Shown piece after piece: positions 1 to 8,503 of a stretch of DNA of 62,718 bases. This stretch comes from an uncultured Lachnospiraceae bacterium (GTDB lineage: Bacteria; Bacillota; Clostridia; Lachnospirales; Lachnospiraceae): contig CAMFDG010000008.1 of assembly GCA_945949045.1 (NCBI GenBank), positions 1 to 62,718 on the forward strand. Reading direction: 5' to 3'. Below the pieces are notes generated by a model that was not told the DNA's origin, did not search any database, and worked only from the letters and a program-made list of their open reading frames with translations. How positions within the stretch are numbered: the first letter of the stretch is position 1; each line of letters starts with the position of its first letter. The translations under genes were made by a program, and so were the position numbers.

Positions 1-867
1 GATACCTTCCATTTTATCAGGCACAAAATTCTGGGACTGTGTCCGAACTTTTTTGTGGGATGGGGCATTGGCTTTATTGTCTGTCATCTTCCCTGGAAAT
101 CCTTTGGCAAGGCCGCATCGGATGCCGCAAAAGGCATTTGGGAGCTGATGTTTTTAAACCAGTCCGGACTGATGGGCTATCGGGTCAACCATGTAACCTG
201 GTATCTGTCCGCCATGATTCTTGCCATGATTCTCATCTATCCACTTTTACGGCGTTACCGGAAAACTTTTTATTACCTGATATGCCCGGCCCTTTTTATT
301 TTTCTGATGGGCTTCACCTATCAGAATTTCAAGAGCCTTTTTAATCCCTCCTACTGGAACGGATGGATTACCAAGGGACTTCTCCGGGGCATTATGGACA
401 CCCTCGGCGGCTGTCTTTGCTATCAGTTTGCCGAATATCTCCAAAAGAGAACCTTTACGCCCTTTGGCAGACTCTGTCTGAGTCTGGCAGAGTGGGGCAT
501 CTATGCCGGTATTGCCGTCAGATATTTCAGCCACGACGGCAGCAAATATGATTGGACGGCCGTATTCTTCTTTCTTATTGCCATCAGCATCACGGTTTCC
601 CAGTGCAGCTATGATACCGCCATCTTCCGCTGCCGGTTGTTCCCCTGGCTGGGAGAATACAGCTTTTCTCTGTTTCTCGGACACGGCTATTGGAGCCACG
701 TTCTGCCGGATTACATGCCCGCATCCTTCAGCTACCCTTTACGGATCTGCATCTATGTGGCCATTTCTCTTCTGACAGGATTGTTTATTATGTATTTTTC
801 AAAGGCTTTAAAGCTTCTCTGGCAAAAAAAGGGAACGTCCATCCGTCATCTGTTTATCGCATCATAA
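1..867 (+). CDS. Acyltransferase-3-like integral membrane protein, C-terminal part (5' end outside window)
   Basis: The reading frame is open from base 1, so the gene starts upstream of the window; the GTG at 55 is an internal Val codon. About 288 residues are visible, with roughly eight hydrophobic segments separated by short polar loops. The motif 'LGEYSFSLFLGHGYW' near the end resembles the last conserved helix of acyltransferase 3 (OafA/WecH-type) proteins, which O-acylate cell-surface sugars. It converges on the polymer locus, which fits surface-polymer modification. The N-terminal catalytic His region of that family is not in view, so the assignment rests on topology and context. Confidence 0.55.
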   Translation, partial: DTFHFIRHKILGLCPNFFVGWGIGFIVCHLPWKSFGKAASDAAKGIWELMFLNQSGLMGYRVNHVTWYLSAMILAMILIYPLLRRYRKTFYYLICPALFIFLMGFTYQNFKSLFNPSYWNGWITKGLLRGIMDTLGGCLCYQFAEYLQKRTFTPFGRLCLSLAEWGIYAGIAVRYFSHDGSKYDWTAVFFFLIAISITVSQCSYDTAIFRCRLFPWLGEYSFSLFLGHGYWSHVLPDYMPASFSYPLRICIYVAISLLTGLFIMYFSKALKLLWQKKGTSIRHLFIAS

Positions 868-873
868 CGTAAA

Positions 874-908
874 TAGCGGTTTATGGTCCGCCAGACCGTA
901 AACCGCTA
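874..908. terminator. Bidirectional hairpin between convergent genes
   Basis: The arms TAGCGGTTTATGGT and ACCGTAAACCGCTA pair with one G-T mismatch around a short loop. The hairpin starts 7 bases after the plus-strand stop codon, and its right arm contains the TAG stop of the minus-strand glycosyltransferase. U-runs are weak on both sides, so it may work as a shared 3'-end hairpin rather than a classical terminator. Confidence 0.55.
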
Positions 909-1679
909 TAAATATTTCAGGATTCCATGAACCATATAAGAACACATCAGTAAGAGAGAACGGATTCTCCCGATCCCCATGTACCGGTAAACGCCATACT
1001 GCATTTGTGCCGATTTCATTTTATTTCTGGACTTACCGCCCGGACTCATACGGCTTTTCAGCAGAGGCTCATTGATACCGGCTGCATTTCCATACTTTTT
1101 CAGGACTTTAAGCCACAAGATATAATCCTCATGCAGTTCATCATGACACATATAAAACTCTCTGGCCACCTCCGTTTTTAAAACCACGGAGGAGCAGGGA
1201 ATGCTGTTGGTTCTAAGAAGCTTTTGGTAACTGACTTCCTGTTCAATTCCAATCACCTTCCCGAGAGAGGTTCCATCCGGCCGCATCAACTCACGGCCGG
1301 TGGCACAAAGCACGGTGCCGGTTTCCCGGATACACTGCATTTGTTTTTCCAGCTTTTGCGTTTCCCACCAGTCGTCCGCGTCCAAAAAAGCGACATACGC
1401 TCCCTGCGCATTTCGAATCCCCAGATTTCTGGATTGTGCAACTCCCGCATTGGAAGCGTTCTGTAGAAATCGGATCTGTCGGTTCAATGGCTTCTTCTCA
1501 GAAAAGCCTTCGATGTAACCTCTTACCGTTTCCACGGTCTGATCCGTAGAGCAGTCGTCCACCACGATCAGTTCGATTCCTTCGGCAAGGGTCTGACGGA
1601 CAACCGAGTCCATGGCCTGAACAATATAGTCCTTCGCATTGTATGCCGGCATAATTACGGTAATCAGCGGCTTTTTCAT
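906..1679 (-). CDS. Family 2 glycosyltransferase
   Basis: This 257-residue GT-A protein has the N-terminal GT2 signature 'ITVIMPAYNAKDYI', the 'VVDDCSTDQT' nucleotide-binding segment and a metal-binding DxD-type motif 'FLDADDWW' (Asp100, Asp102, Asp103). It should transfer a sugar from a nucleotide donor to the growing surface polymer on the cytoplasmic face; the C-terminal hydrophobic stretch may hold it to the membrane. Its ATG overlaps the stop of the upstream hydrolase gene (ATGA, 1676-1679), and a GGAGG lies within that gene's 3' end, so the two are probably translationally coupled. It is the last gene of the locus on this strand. The donor and acceptor cannot be told from sequence. Confidence 0.9.
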   Translation of the reverse strand: MKKPLITVIMPAYNAKDYIVQAMDSVVRQTLAEGIELIVVDDCSTDQTVETVRGYIEGFSEKKPLNRQIRFLQNASNAGVAQSRNLGIRNAQGAYVAFLDADDWWETQKLEKQMQCIRETGTVLCATGRELMRPDGTSLGKVIGIEQEVSYQKLLRTNSIPCSSVVLKTEVAREFYMCHDELHEDYILWLKVLKKYGNAAGINEPLLKSRMSPGGKSRNKMKSAQMQYGVYRYMGIGRIRSLLLMCSYMVHGILKYL

Positions 1680-3763
1680 TTCTTATCCTCCGCCGGTGCT
1701 TTTTTCTTAACGACCTTCATTTTTCCGTCCGCCGCAAATTCATAGGTCACCTTTCCGATTTTTTCCGTTGTATTCCGGTACATGATGCCATCCTCGTCAA
1801 AATAATAGGCTGCTCCGTTTATTCTGACCTTCTTTGCCCGGACCATGGTTCCGTATTTTCCAAAATAATAAATATTCTTACGGTAGGAAACTTTCTTGCA
1901 AACAGCCATCACACCATTTTTGTCAAAGTAGTAGGTCTTTCCACCCCGGTCATACATCTGACCCCGGACCATAAAGCCCTCCTCATCAAAATAATAGGTG
2001 TTTCCATTCATCTTGATCTCGGTATCCGAAACCTGTGTACCGTATTTGCCGAAATACCGGTACTCTCCATCCTCTTCGATCAGCTTTCGCTGCGCCATCT
2101 GCCCGTTTTCATCAAAATAGTAGCGTTCGCCATCATACTCCAGGAAATCATCCGTGAGCATGTCGCCTTCTTCATCGAAGTAGTATTTCTTTCCGCCAAC
2201 ACTCACAATTTTGTCATATACCTGTGTTCCCCGCACGCCAAAATAATAGGAATGTCCCCCAATGGAAACGATCTGCTTTTTGGCCATTTTACCGTCCCCG
2301 GCAAAATAGTAATTGGATCCGTTATACTCCATATAGCGTTTGGTGACAAAAGTGCCATCCGTTTCCTGTCCGTAGCTTTCGCCACCGATATCTACGATTG
2401 AAAATTCTTCGTTTCCTTCCAGCAGCAAGCCATTTTCGTTGAAATAATACAGCTTCCCGTCAATCTCCTGAAAGCCCATCGCCATATAGGCCAGATTTCC
2501 GGAATCGGACCATGAGAAATACCGCTTTTTCCCATTCTTATATACCTTCCACGGCTGATAATTTCCCTGCTCATCAAAGTCACTGTAAAGCATGCAGCCG
2601 CCATCATTGAACATGTAGGAATGCTGTCCGATGGTCTGGATTCCAATCATTGGCAGACTGTCCTCGTCCAGATAATAGAAATCTTTTTTCCGGTTTGTAC
2701 CATCCGCGCCATAGACGCCGACCCATCCCTTCAGAAGTTTTCCATCCTCCATGGTATCACCCTTGAAAAGGGAAATGCGGCCATTCTCTACATGATAAAT
2801 AATCGTCTTCTTCTCATTGGCGATAAAGTACGGCATACTGGTGGCACTGGTAACCTGGCGCACATTTTCGAAGCGCCACTGATTGGTGTCCGAACTGATA
2901 TAGGTGCTTCCCGCATTTTGTGCAAAGGAATAGGTGGGATCCACCGCTGTGACAAAGGGCTTCGTGTTCCCCGTTGCCGTAGCGTGATGAGAAATCTTAT
3001 AGATATCTGCCTGCAGTTCATCGGCATAATTCATTGCCATATAGGTAGCCTCATCCTTTAACATGTCACCGGTGGTCAGATAACGTATTCCCCCGCAGGA
3101 AAATCTTGTGATCAGACTACAGTTATTCTCGTAATAGGTATTTACCACTACCGCTCCATGCTCTGTTCCCAGATCATCATCGGTAACCTTTCCAATATAA
3201 TCCCAGGGATGAATCGACCTTACAAAATCCAGTGAGGGTCCCAAAACCTCTGCCTCGACAGATCCCACAGAAAACATGCTTCCCTGCTGCAGATATACCA
3301 TTTGGTCGCTTCCCCCCATATAGGTGTCCATGTATTCCTCCAGCAGCGCATACTTTTTCTGATAGCCCTCAGATTCCGGCGCCAGAGACGGATCCGGAAG
3401 ATACAAGGTATCGATGGTAAATCCCTGCTGAGACAGGTATTTAAGGCCGGCCAGCCAGTCTCCCTCCTTGCCGCCTACGTGATCAATGTGCAGATGGCTG
3501 AGATACAGATCCAGGTTGGTGACTCCCAGACGTTGAAGCTGTTTGCAGATGGCCGGCATATGAGAGTACATGCCCAGATCCATCAGAAGATACTCATCCT
3601 CTGATTCCAGAAGCACAGAATCTCCCTTTTCCTTGGAATTCACGTACATTCCATAGATTGTCATCTCCTCCGACGAAGCTGCATGCACCGGCACATTTCC
3701 GATTCCGAAAAACAACACCAGTGTCAATATTCCTAAAATTACTTTCTTCCAACTTCTCTGCAT
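1676..3763 (-). CDS. Secreted MBL-fold hydrolase with cell-wall-binding repeats, Pce/CbpE-like
   Basis: This protein has 695 residues. Residues 1-28 form a signal peptide (basic start, hydrophobic core, VHA cleavage site). Residues about 33-340 are a metallo-beta-lactamase fold with the HxHxDH zinc motif (His90, His92, Asp94, His95, 'LSHLHIDHVGG') and a later 'ISHHATATGN' segment. From about residue 370 to the end there are some 14 aromatic repeats of about 20 residues (core YYFDEDG), as in choline/glucan-binding proteins. This layout is that of the teichoic-acid phosphorylcholine esterase Pce/CbpE of Streptococcus pneumoniae. ComEC-like MBL proteins are the other match for the catalytic domain. 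The gene sits 2 bp after the epimerase gene in a teichoic-acid-like locus, so a role in trimming or remodelling that polymer at the surface is inferred. Confidence 0.75.
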   Translation of the reverse strand: MQRSWKKVILGILTLVLFFGIGNVPVHAASSEEMTIYGMYVNSKEKGDSVLLESEDEYLLMDLGMYSHMPAICKQLQRLGVTNLDLYLSHLHIDHVGGKEGDWLAGLKYLSQQGFTIDTLYLPDPSLAPESEGYQKKYALLEEYMDTYMGGSDQMVYLQQGSMFSVGSVEAEVLGPSLDFVRSIHPWDYIGKVTDDDLGTEHGAVVVNTYYENNCSLITRFSCGGIRYLTTGDMLKDEATYMAMNYADELQADIYKISHHATATGNTKPFVTAVDPTYSFAQNAGSTYISSDTNQWRFENVRQVTSATSMPYFIANEKKTIIYHVENGRISLFKGDTMEDGKLLKGWVGVYGADGTNRKKDFYYLDEDSLPMIGIQTIGQHSYMFNDGGCMLYSDFDEQGNYQPWKVYKNGKKRYFSWSDSGNLAYMAMGFQEIDGKLYYFNENGLLLEGNEEFSIVDIGGESYGQETDGTFVTKRYMEYNGSNYYFAGDGKMAKKQIVSIGGHSYYFGVRGTQVYDKIVSVGGKKYYFDEEGDMLTDDFLEYDGERYYFDENGQMAQRKLIEEDGEYRYFGKYGTQVSDTEIKMNGNTYYFDEEGFMVRGQMYDRGGKTYYFDKNGVMAVCKKVSYRKNIYYFGKYGTMVRAKKVRINGAAYYFDEDGIMYRNTTEKIGKVTYEFAADGKMKVVKKKAPAEDKK

Positions 3764-3765
3764 GG

Positions 3766-4845
3766 TTACTCTTCTCTTTCCTCCATCGTACCAACGGCTC
3801 TTTTGATTCCTTCCGCAATATCTATTTCTGCTTTCCAGCCCAGAGCCTCAAGCCTGCTGCTGTCCAGAATCTCCGGCGTCTTTTGTGAAAAATCCAAAAC
3901 CGGTTCCTTCTCATCCCAGGCATTGGCAAATTCCAGTGAAATATTTCTCTCCGGAAATACTCTTACTGCTGTTTTGGCAAAATCACGAATGGTAATATCC
4001 GAATGCTTTGCGGCAATATTGTAAGGGGTTCCCGCCTCTCCCTGCAGCAGGATCGTCAGCAGTGCGCTGGCCGTATCCGTCACATAGCAGAAAGAACGAT
4101 AGGCCGCTCCGTTACTCTTCAGCAGAATATTCTGCCCGCGAATAATATTGGCCAGAAACTGTGCCCACACTCTGTCATCCTCCATGGTGCTGGCTCCATA
4201 GATGTAGCTTGGACGCGCCAGCTTCACCGGGACTCCATACTGCTTCACATAACAGCTGCACAGGGTCTCCATAGCCCGTTTGCCCATGGCATAACAGTTT
4301 TTATAGGCATCAATATCCAGATATCCGATATCTTCCTCATCAATATGATCCTTGCCGGAAGTAAGCTCCCCATAGATTTTCAGGCTGGAGATCATCAATA
4401 CGCCTTCGGCCTTCTCCTTTTTTGCATAGCGGAGAATATTGGATGTCCCAAGGGTATTGGCCTCCATGGTTCCCACCGGATCATTTTCAAAAAAGTACGG
4501 AGTTGCCTGACTTGCAGCGTGAATGATATAGTCCGCATGCTCCACATCCTCCATGCTGCTGCAGACATCCTTCGTAACCAGTGTCAGATCCTCCCGCTCC
4601 GCAATGCTCCCATACTTCTTCAAAGCCTTCTGGCGGTTTCGCACCAATCCAAGTACATGAATGTTAAGATTTTTTCTATCATTATTCAAAAGCAGAGCCA
4701 GTGTCAGGTAATAGGCAATAAAACCGTTCGCACCGGTAATCATGACGGTTTTCCCACGGAATTTTTCCCAGTCCACCGGTGTATCTGCAATTTTCTCTAC
4801 ATCCTGATACAAATGCTCTCCTACGCTTTCTCTGATCAGATTCAT
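3766..4845 (-). CDS. NAD-dependent epimerase/dehydratase (extended SDR)
   Basis: The 359-residue extended short-chain dehydrogenase/reductase has a Rossmann motif 'MITGANGFIAYYL' (residues 35-47), the 'HAASQATPY' segment, a catalytic Ser near 153-154 and a YxxxK pair (Tyr185, Lys189). The last Gly of the usual GxxGxxG is Ala here, as in some dehydratases. It resembles UDP-glucuronate decarboxylase or dTDP-glucose dehydratase relatives and should make a modified nucleotide sugar or CDP-linked precursor in the cytoplasm. GGGAGG lies 9 bases before the ATG. It is separated from the cytidylyltransferase gene by a large palindrome at 4885-5238. The substrate is not predictable. Confidence 0.85.
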   Translation of the reverse strand: MNLIRESVGEHLYQDVEKIADTPVDWEKFRGKTVMITGANGFIAYYLTLALLLNNDRKNLNIHVLGLVRNRQKALKKYGSIAEREDLTLVTKDVCSSMEDVEHADYIIHAASQATPYFFENDPVGTMEANTLGTSNILRYAKKEKAEGVLMISSLKIYGELTSGKDHIDEEDIGYLDIDAYKNCYAMGKRAMETLCSCYVKQYGVPVKLARPSYIYGASTMEDDRVWAQFLANIIRGQNILLKSNGAAYRSFCYVTDTASALLTILLQGEAGTPYNIAAKHSDITIRDFAKTAVRVFPERNISLEFANAWDEKEPVLDFSQKTPEILDSSRLEALGWKAEIDIAEGIKRAVGTMEEREE

Positions 4846-4884
4846 ACTTACGTTCCTCCCTCTCTCTTGATAATGGAAACTTTC

Positions 4885-5238
4885 CGCACTGATTTACGTG
4901 CGGTTCCGTCTCCCGCAAGGGCATTCGTCTACGGCTGACACTCGATTTATTCCAAACCGTGTGCGAGTTAATGCCTCCATACACTTGTTGAACATCGGCC
5001 CATGCAAAATTTGCCTTCGGCAAATGGGCCGACGCTACATGACAGGTTTTCCATGAAAACCTGTCACATTTAAAGTGGGCACGGGAAATACACGTTCAAG
5101 CGTAGCGCGTTTGTATTTCCCGTGCCTGATAAACTCTGTGGATGGAGGCATTTACTCGCACTAGGTGCAGGAATCACGAGAGCGTCAGCCGTAGACGAAT
5201 GCCCCTACGGGAGACGGGACCGCGCGTAAATCAGTGCG
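4885..5238. repeat. Large nested palindromic element with about 100-bp arms and three internal hairpins
   Basis: The 436-bp gap between two polymer genes holds no credible gene. Its outer arms, 4885-4984 and 5138-5238, are imperfect inverted repeats; the outer part (CGCACTGATTTACG at 4885 against CGTAAATCAGTGCG at 5225) pairs almost fully, and the inner part pairs around GTATGGAGGCATTAACTCGC. The centre has three hairpins: 4995-5032 (closed by GCCCAT/ATGGGC, inner TTTGCC-TTC-GGCAAA), 5041-5065 (GACAGGTTTT/AAAACCTGTC) and 5078-5126 (GGCACGGGAAATACA/TGTATTTCCCGTGCC). No clear target-site duplication is visible. It could be a MITE-like element or a structured RNA. Its core recurs at 58952-59033. 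Confidence 0.8.
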
Positions 5239-5281
5239 AAAATTTTTTATAAGATAAGACAGCCAGAAGCAGCCCTATCCC

Positions 5282-6016
5282 TTATAAACCGTATTTTAAT
5301 ACTTCCTTTGCAAACTGCTTATAATGTTCATAATAATGTATTGCCCGAAGGGACTCCAGATCCTCCGGAGTCGTTACCTTGATATTCTCCCGGATTCCCT
5401 GGAAAATATGAATATTCTCCCCCAGTTCAATTAACAGCTCTCCGGAAGAAACCGGATCCAGATGCTTTTTCTCTGCCTCACCGTGGGCCCACATGATCTT
5501 GCGCATCGTATAGCCCTGAGGAGCCTGGGTGATAAACATCTTTTTTCTCTCATAATTCTTGCTGCAGTTTTCCCCGTCATCACTATATAATACAGAGTCA
5601 ATGCTTGGCGTTACCGGAACTGCTGTCTCATACTTTCCTGCATCCTCGATGCATGTTGTAATCAGCTGTTCGGAAAGCATCGGACGCACGCCATCACAGA
5701 TCAACACGATATCCTCCGGCTGTGCCACCTTCTGCACCTCCAGCAGACCATTGTGAATCGACTGGTATCCGCTTGCACCTCCCGGAACCGTTGCAATCAC
5801 CTTTTTGATGCCGAATTTCTCAATATCTTTATTCAATTCATCCAGCCAGTTCTCCACGCAGACCACAACGATATTGTCTACCATGGGATGATTGGAAAAA
5901 TGCTCCATTGTCCGGACAATGATCGGCTTTCCTTCAATCTCCAAAAACTGCTTCGGAATATCAAGAGACTTCATTCTCTGTCCGATTCCACCTGCAAAAA
6001 TTAATGCTGAAACCAT
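5282..6016 (-). CDS. IspD/TarI-family cytidylyltransferase
   Basis: The protein is about 244 residues and begins 'MVSALIFAGGIGQRM', the CTP-binding loop of the IspD/TarI family, followed by PKQF with its conserved Lys. Further family motifs are 'VLICDGVRPML' and 'PVTPSIDSV'. These enzymes couple CTP to a polyol phosphate (ribitol-5-phosphate in TarI, methylerythritol-4-phosphate in IspD). The surrounding glycerophosphotransferase genes favour a wall-polymer CDP-polyol over isoprenoid synthesis. The start is set at 6016 because GGAGG lies 7 bases upstream; an ATG at 6043 in the same frame has no such site. No TarJ-type reductase gene is next to it, so the substrate remains open. Confidence 0.85.
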   Translation of the reverse strand: MVSALIFAGGIGQRMKSLDIPKQFLEIEGKPIIVRTMEHFSNHPMVDNIVVVCVENWLDELNKDIEKFGIKKVIATVPGGASGYQSIHNGLLEVQKVAQPEDIVLICDGVRPMLSEQLITTCIEDAGKYETAVPVTPSIDSVLYSDDGENCSKNYERKKMFITQAPQGYTMRKIMWAHGEAEKKHLDPVSSGELLIELGENIHIFQGIRENIKVTTPEDLESLRAIHYYEHYKQFAKEVLKYGL

Positions 6017-6052
6017 TTTTCTTCCTCCATTTCTTTGAACCATTGAACCAAT

Positions 6053-7162
6053 CTACAAATGTAAATACTCCGTCAGCCGCTCCAGCGCATGTCCGTCGCA
6101 GCTGCACATATACCGTTCCCGAAACTTTTCCAGCTTCTCGTAATCAAAGTGCTCTACAGAGCCCTTTACCGCAGAACACAAATCCTTTTCCTCCGTCACA
6201 ATCACCCCGGGCATCTGCCGGTAATCAATATAAAACTGATCCTTCTCCTCATAGTAGGATAAATCCGGAACATACAGGACAATGGGGCGTCCCAGCAGCA
6301 GGTAATCATAAATGACCGAAGAGTAATCGGAGATCAGCACATCTGCTGCGGGAAGGAGCTGTTCCGTGGGAATCGGACAATCCTCTATTCCCAAATGCTT
6401 TCTAAGGTGTGGATGCAGCTTCACCAAAAGCATCCATTCCTCACCCAGCTCCTGTCTCAGGCGCTCCAAAAAGCTCATGTCAATAATTTCCGGCACAGAC
6501 GCATTTCCCCGAAAGGTCGGAGCCCACAGTACAATTTTCTTTCCCCTGGCCTCGGGATACATCCCATAGAAACGTTCCCTGCAGCCGTCGATATAATCCC
6601 TGTCGTAGAACCGGTCTGTCCGGCTGAGTCCCAGGGGCTTCACAATGTCCGGATCCGCCCGCATCCCGCTGACATAGGCACGGTTACACTCCGGTGCACT
6701 TGTCAGGATCAGAGAGTAATTCTTAAAAACATTCCCCTTATAATAGGCCGGGATATCCCGCTTTGTATCATAGGCATATTTTTTCAGCATACCGCCGGCA
6801 TGCCACATCTGGACCACCACCGTCTCCTGCCGTTTGCTGCAGGAAGCAGCCGGCAGGAAATTATCACAAAGAAACACATAGTGTGCTCTCGCATACTGAA
6901 GCATAAAGCGGAGCATAAACCTAAGTCCCCCCAGATAACCGCCGCTGTCACAGTCTCTGGTCATTTTTAATACCCGGTAGTCCCTGCCCTCGAACCAGTG
7001 ATACAGATCCTCCATACTATAGGGAACCTCATCCCGGTGGGAATCCGCAAAAATCACAAGCTTCACATCCACCGGTCTGTGCCTGCCGATCCAGTAAAAG
7101 AACGGGAACACCACATTCTGCATCAGCATTTTGACTGCCTGCTTGACTTTAAAATTCATCAT
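6053..7162 (-). CDS. CDP-glycerol glycerophosphotransferase family protein (TagB/TagF-like)
   Basis: The 369-residue protein has the Glyphos_transf (GT-B) hallmarks: an N-terminal hydrophobic, basic segment for membrane association, 'VVQMWHAGGML', 'VLWAPTFRGN', 'LLVKLHPHL' and the C-terminal donor-binding motif 'ISDYSSVIYDYLLLGRPIV'. Family members transfer glycerol phosphate or ribitol phosphate from CDP-polyols onto lipid-linked teichoic acid precursors at the inner membrane face. It begins 1 bp after the stop of the second family member (7164-8483), so both are in one operon and may act in sequence as primer and polymerase. Whether glycerol or another polyol is used cannot be read here. 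Confidence 0.88.
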   Translation of the reverse strand: MMNFKVKQAVKMLMQNVVFPFFYWIGRHRPVDVKLVIFADSHRDEVPYSMEDLYHWFEGRDYRVLKMTRDCDSGGYLGGLRFMLRFMLQYARAHYVFLCDNFLPAASCSKRQETVVVQMWHAGGMLKKYAYDTKRDIPAYYKGNVFKNYSLILTSAPECNRAYVSGMRADPDIVKPLGLSRTDRFYDRDYIDGCRERFYGMYPEARGKKIVLWAPTFRGNASVPEIIDMSFLERLRQELGEEWMLLVKLHPHLRKHLGIEDCPIPTEQLLPAADVLISDYSSVIYDYLLLGRPIVLYVPDLSYYEEKDQFYIDYRQMPGVIVTEEKDLCSAVKGSVEHFDYEKLEKFRERYMCSCDGHALERLTEYLHL

Positions 7163-7163
7163 T

Positions 7164-8483
7164 TTACTTTTTCATTAACTCATCAATCTTGGCCGCAATA
7201 CGTTCGCTGGCATGTCCATCCTCCATGCAGCCTCTTGCCGCAAGGAAGGTATCCTTATCCTTTGCATACTTATCCGCATCAAAGGAACGGATTTTTGCTG
7301 CAAGCTCTCTGCTGTCCCTGGCAATCGGGAATGGTGTGGAATCGATTGGATAGTAAAATCCTCGGGAGTTTTTGTAATCCTCAAGGCCCAGCTCAATGAT
7401 AAAGCCCGGCTTTCCCGATAAAACAAAATCAAAGATCCAGCTGGAATAATCGGTCAGACCCACATCGGTACAGAGGAGCAGCTCCTGCATATCCTCGTAA
7501 AAGGTGGCATCCGATACATAGGACGGAAGAAGATTGAGCCAGGACTTACTCTCCTTCTTCAGACGGTTATGCAGACGGATCACGATCTGCCATCTGCCGC
7601 CAAACCGTTCCTCCAAAGCCTCCTTGATCTCAAAATAATCAAGAGGCTGATAGGATTCATCCACATCATCCCTGTGAGTTGGCGCAAATAAAAACAGGTG
7701 GGTATCCTCCGGAATGTCAAGGAAACGATATACTTTTCTGCGGATTTTTGCAATCTTTTCCTGATCTTTCAGGAAGAAAATATCATTTCTCGCATGGCCC
7801 ACCATAACGGCCGGTACATCCTTCCAATATGCAGTCCGAAACACCTCTGACTCAAAATCACTGTTAGACAAAAGCAGATCCACCGTATTCTGGCATTTCT
7901 TTGCCAGCTGCTTCCACCGAAAGCCCATGACCACGTCTCCATCCAGCCGCTTGATACCAAGGGATCCATGCCAGGTCTGGAGCAGATACTGATCCTTCTT
8001 CTTGTAGGCGAACAGTCTCTCCACAATATTGGTATTTTCGATAATCACCTTGGAAGCCGCCAGCTGTTTGTAAAACTCATAGGTATTATGCTTTACAAAT
8101 CGAAGTTCCAGCGGATAATCACTGGTAGGGTAGTTCGTCTTCACATCCCATATCAACTTATAATCTGTGTTCTCCCGAATCAGTTCTTCCGCAATGTATT
8201 TCGGATTACAGGTATAATCCCCCTGGAAGGTAAGAAACATAATCTGGTTTTCCACAGGGGTCTTTTTCGCCAGATGGCGTCTTGCCAATACTGCCAGGCC
8301 TTTGTCCGGATACAAAAAGATCATCTTAAAAATCCGGAATACCAGTGAAACCACTTTTCCGCACACCGTATATACCGCATAGAGGACTGAGGTAACCGCC
8401 TTCTGGAGCATCGTAAAGATCCACTGAAAAAACTTCCCCTCTACCATCTTTTTCTCGATAAAGTTCAACGCTTTTTTAATCAT
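7164..8483 (-). CDS. CDP-glycerol glycerophosphotransferase family protein (second copy)
   Basis: This 439-residue paralogue of the downstream gene has about 70 extra N-terminal residues with a hydrophobic stretch ('VTSVLYAVYTVCGKVVSLVF') that should anchor it to the membrane. Family motifs are 'LLQTWHGSLGIKRL', 'FLFAPTHRDD', 'IVIRLHNRL' and 'TDYSSWIFDFVLSGKPG'. It should add phosphopolyol units to the polymer or its linkage unit. The 'LEDYKNSRGFYYPID' segment near the C-terminus is typical of the TagB/TarF group. The SD (GGAG) is about 12 bases from the ATG. The gene lies between the pyruvyl-transferase-like gene and the second glycerophosphotransferase. Confidence 0.88.
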   Translation of the reverse strand: MIKKALNFIEKKMVEGKFFQWIFTMLQKAVTSVLYAVYTVCGKVVSLVFRIFKMIFLYPDKGLAVLARRHLAKKTPVENQIMFLTFQGDYTCNPKYIAEELIRENTDYKLIWDVKTNYPTSDYPLELRFVKHNTYEFYKQLAASKVIIENTNIVERLFAYKKKDQYLLQTWHGSLGIKRLDGDVVMGFRWKQLAKKCQNTVDLLLSNSDFESEVFRTAYWKDVPAVMVGHARNDIFFLKDQEKIAKIRRKVYRFLDIPEDTHLFLFAPTHRDDVDESYQPLDYFEIKEALEERFGGRWQIVIRLHNRLKKESKSWLNLLPSYVSDATFYEDMQELLLCTDVGLTDYSSWIFDFVLSGKPGFIIELGLEDYKNSRGFYYPIDSTPFPIARDSRELAAKIRSFDADKYAKDKDTFLAARGCMEDGHASERIAAKIDELMKK

Positions 8484-8503
8484 CGTATGCTATTCTCCTA
8501 ATT

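Noticed and set aside
4003-4938. A 311-residue plus-strand gene
   Set aside because: Antisense to the SDR gene and entering the palindrome; no SD and no domain.
4885-5238. Insertion sequence with transposase
   Set aside because: Too short for a transposase and no coding frame; only a non-autonomous element is possible.
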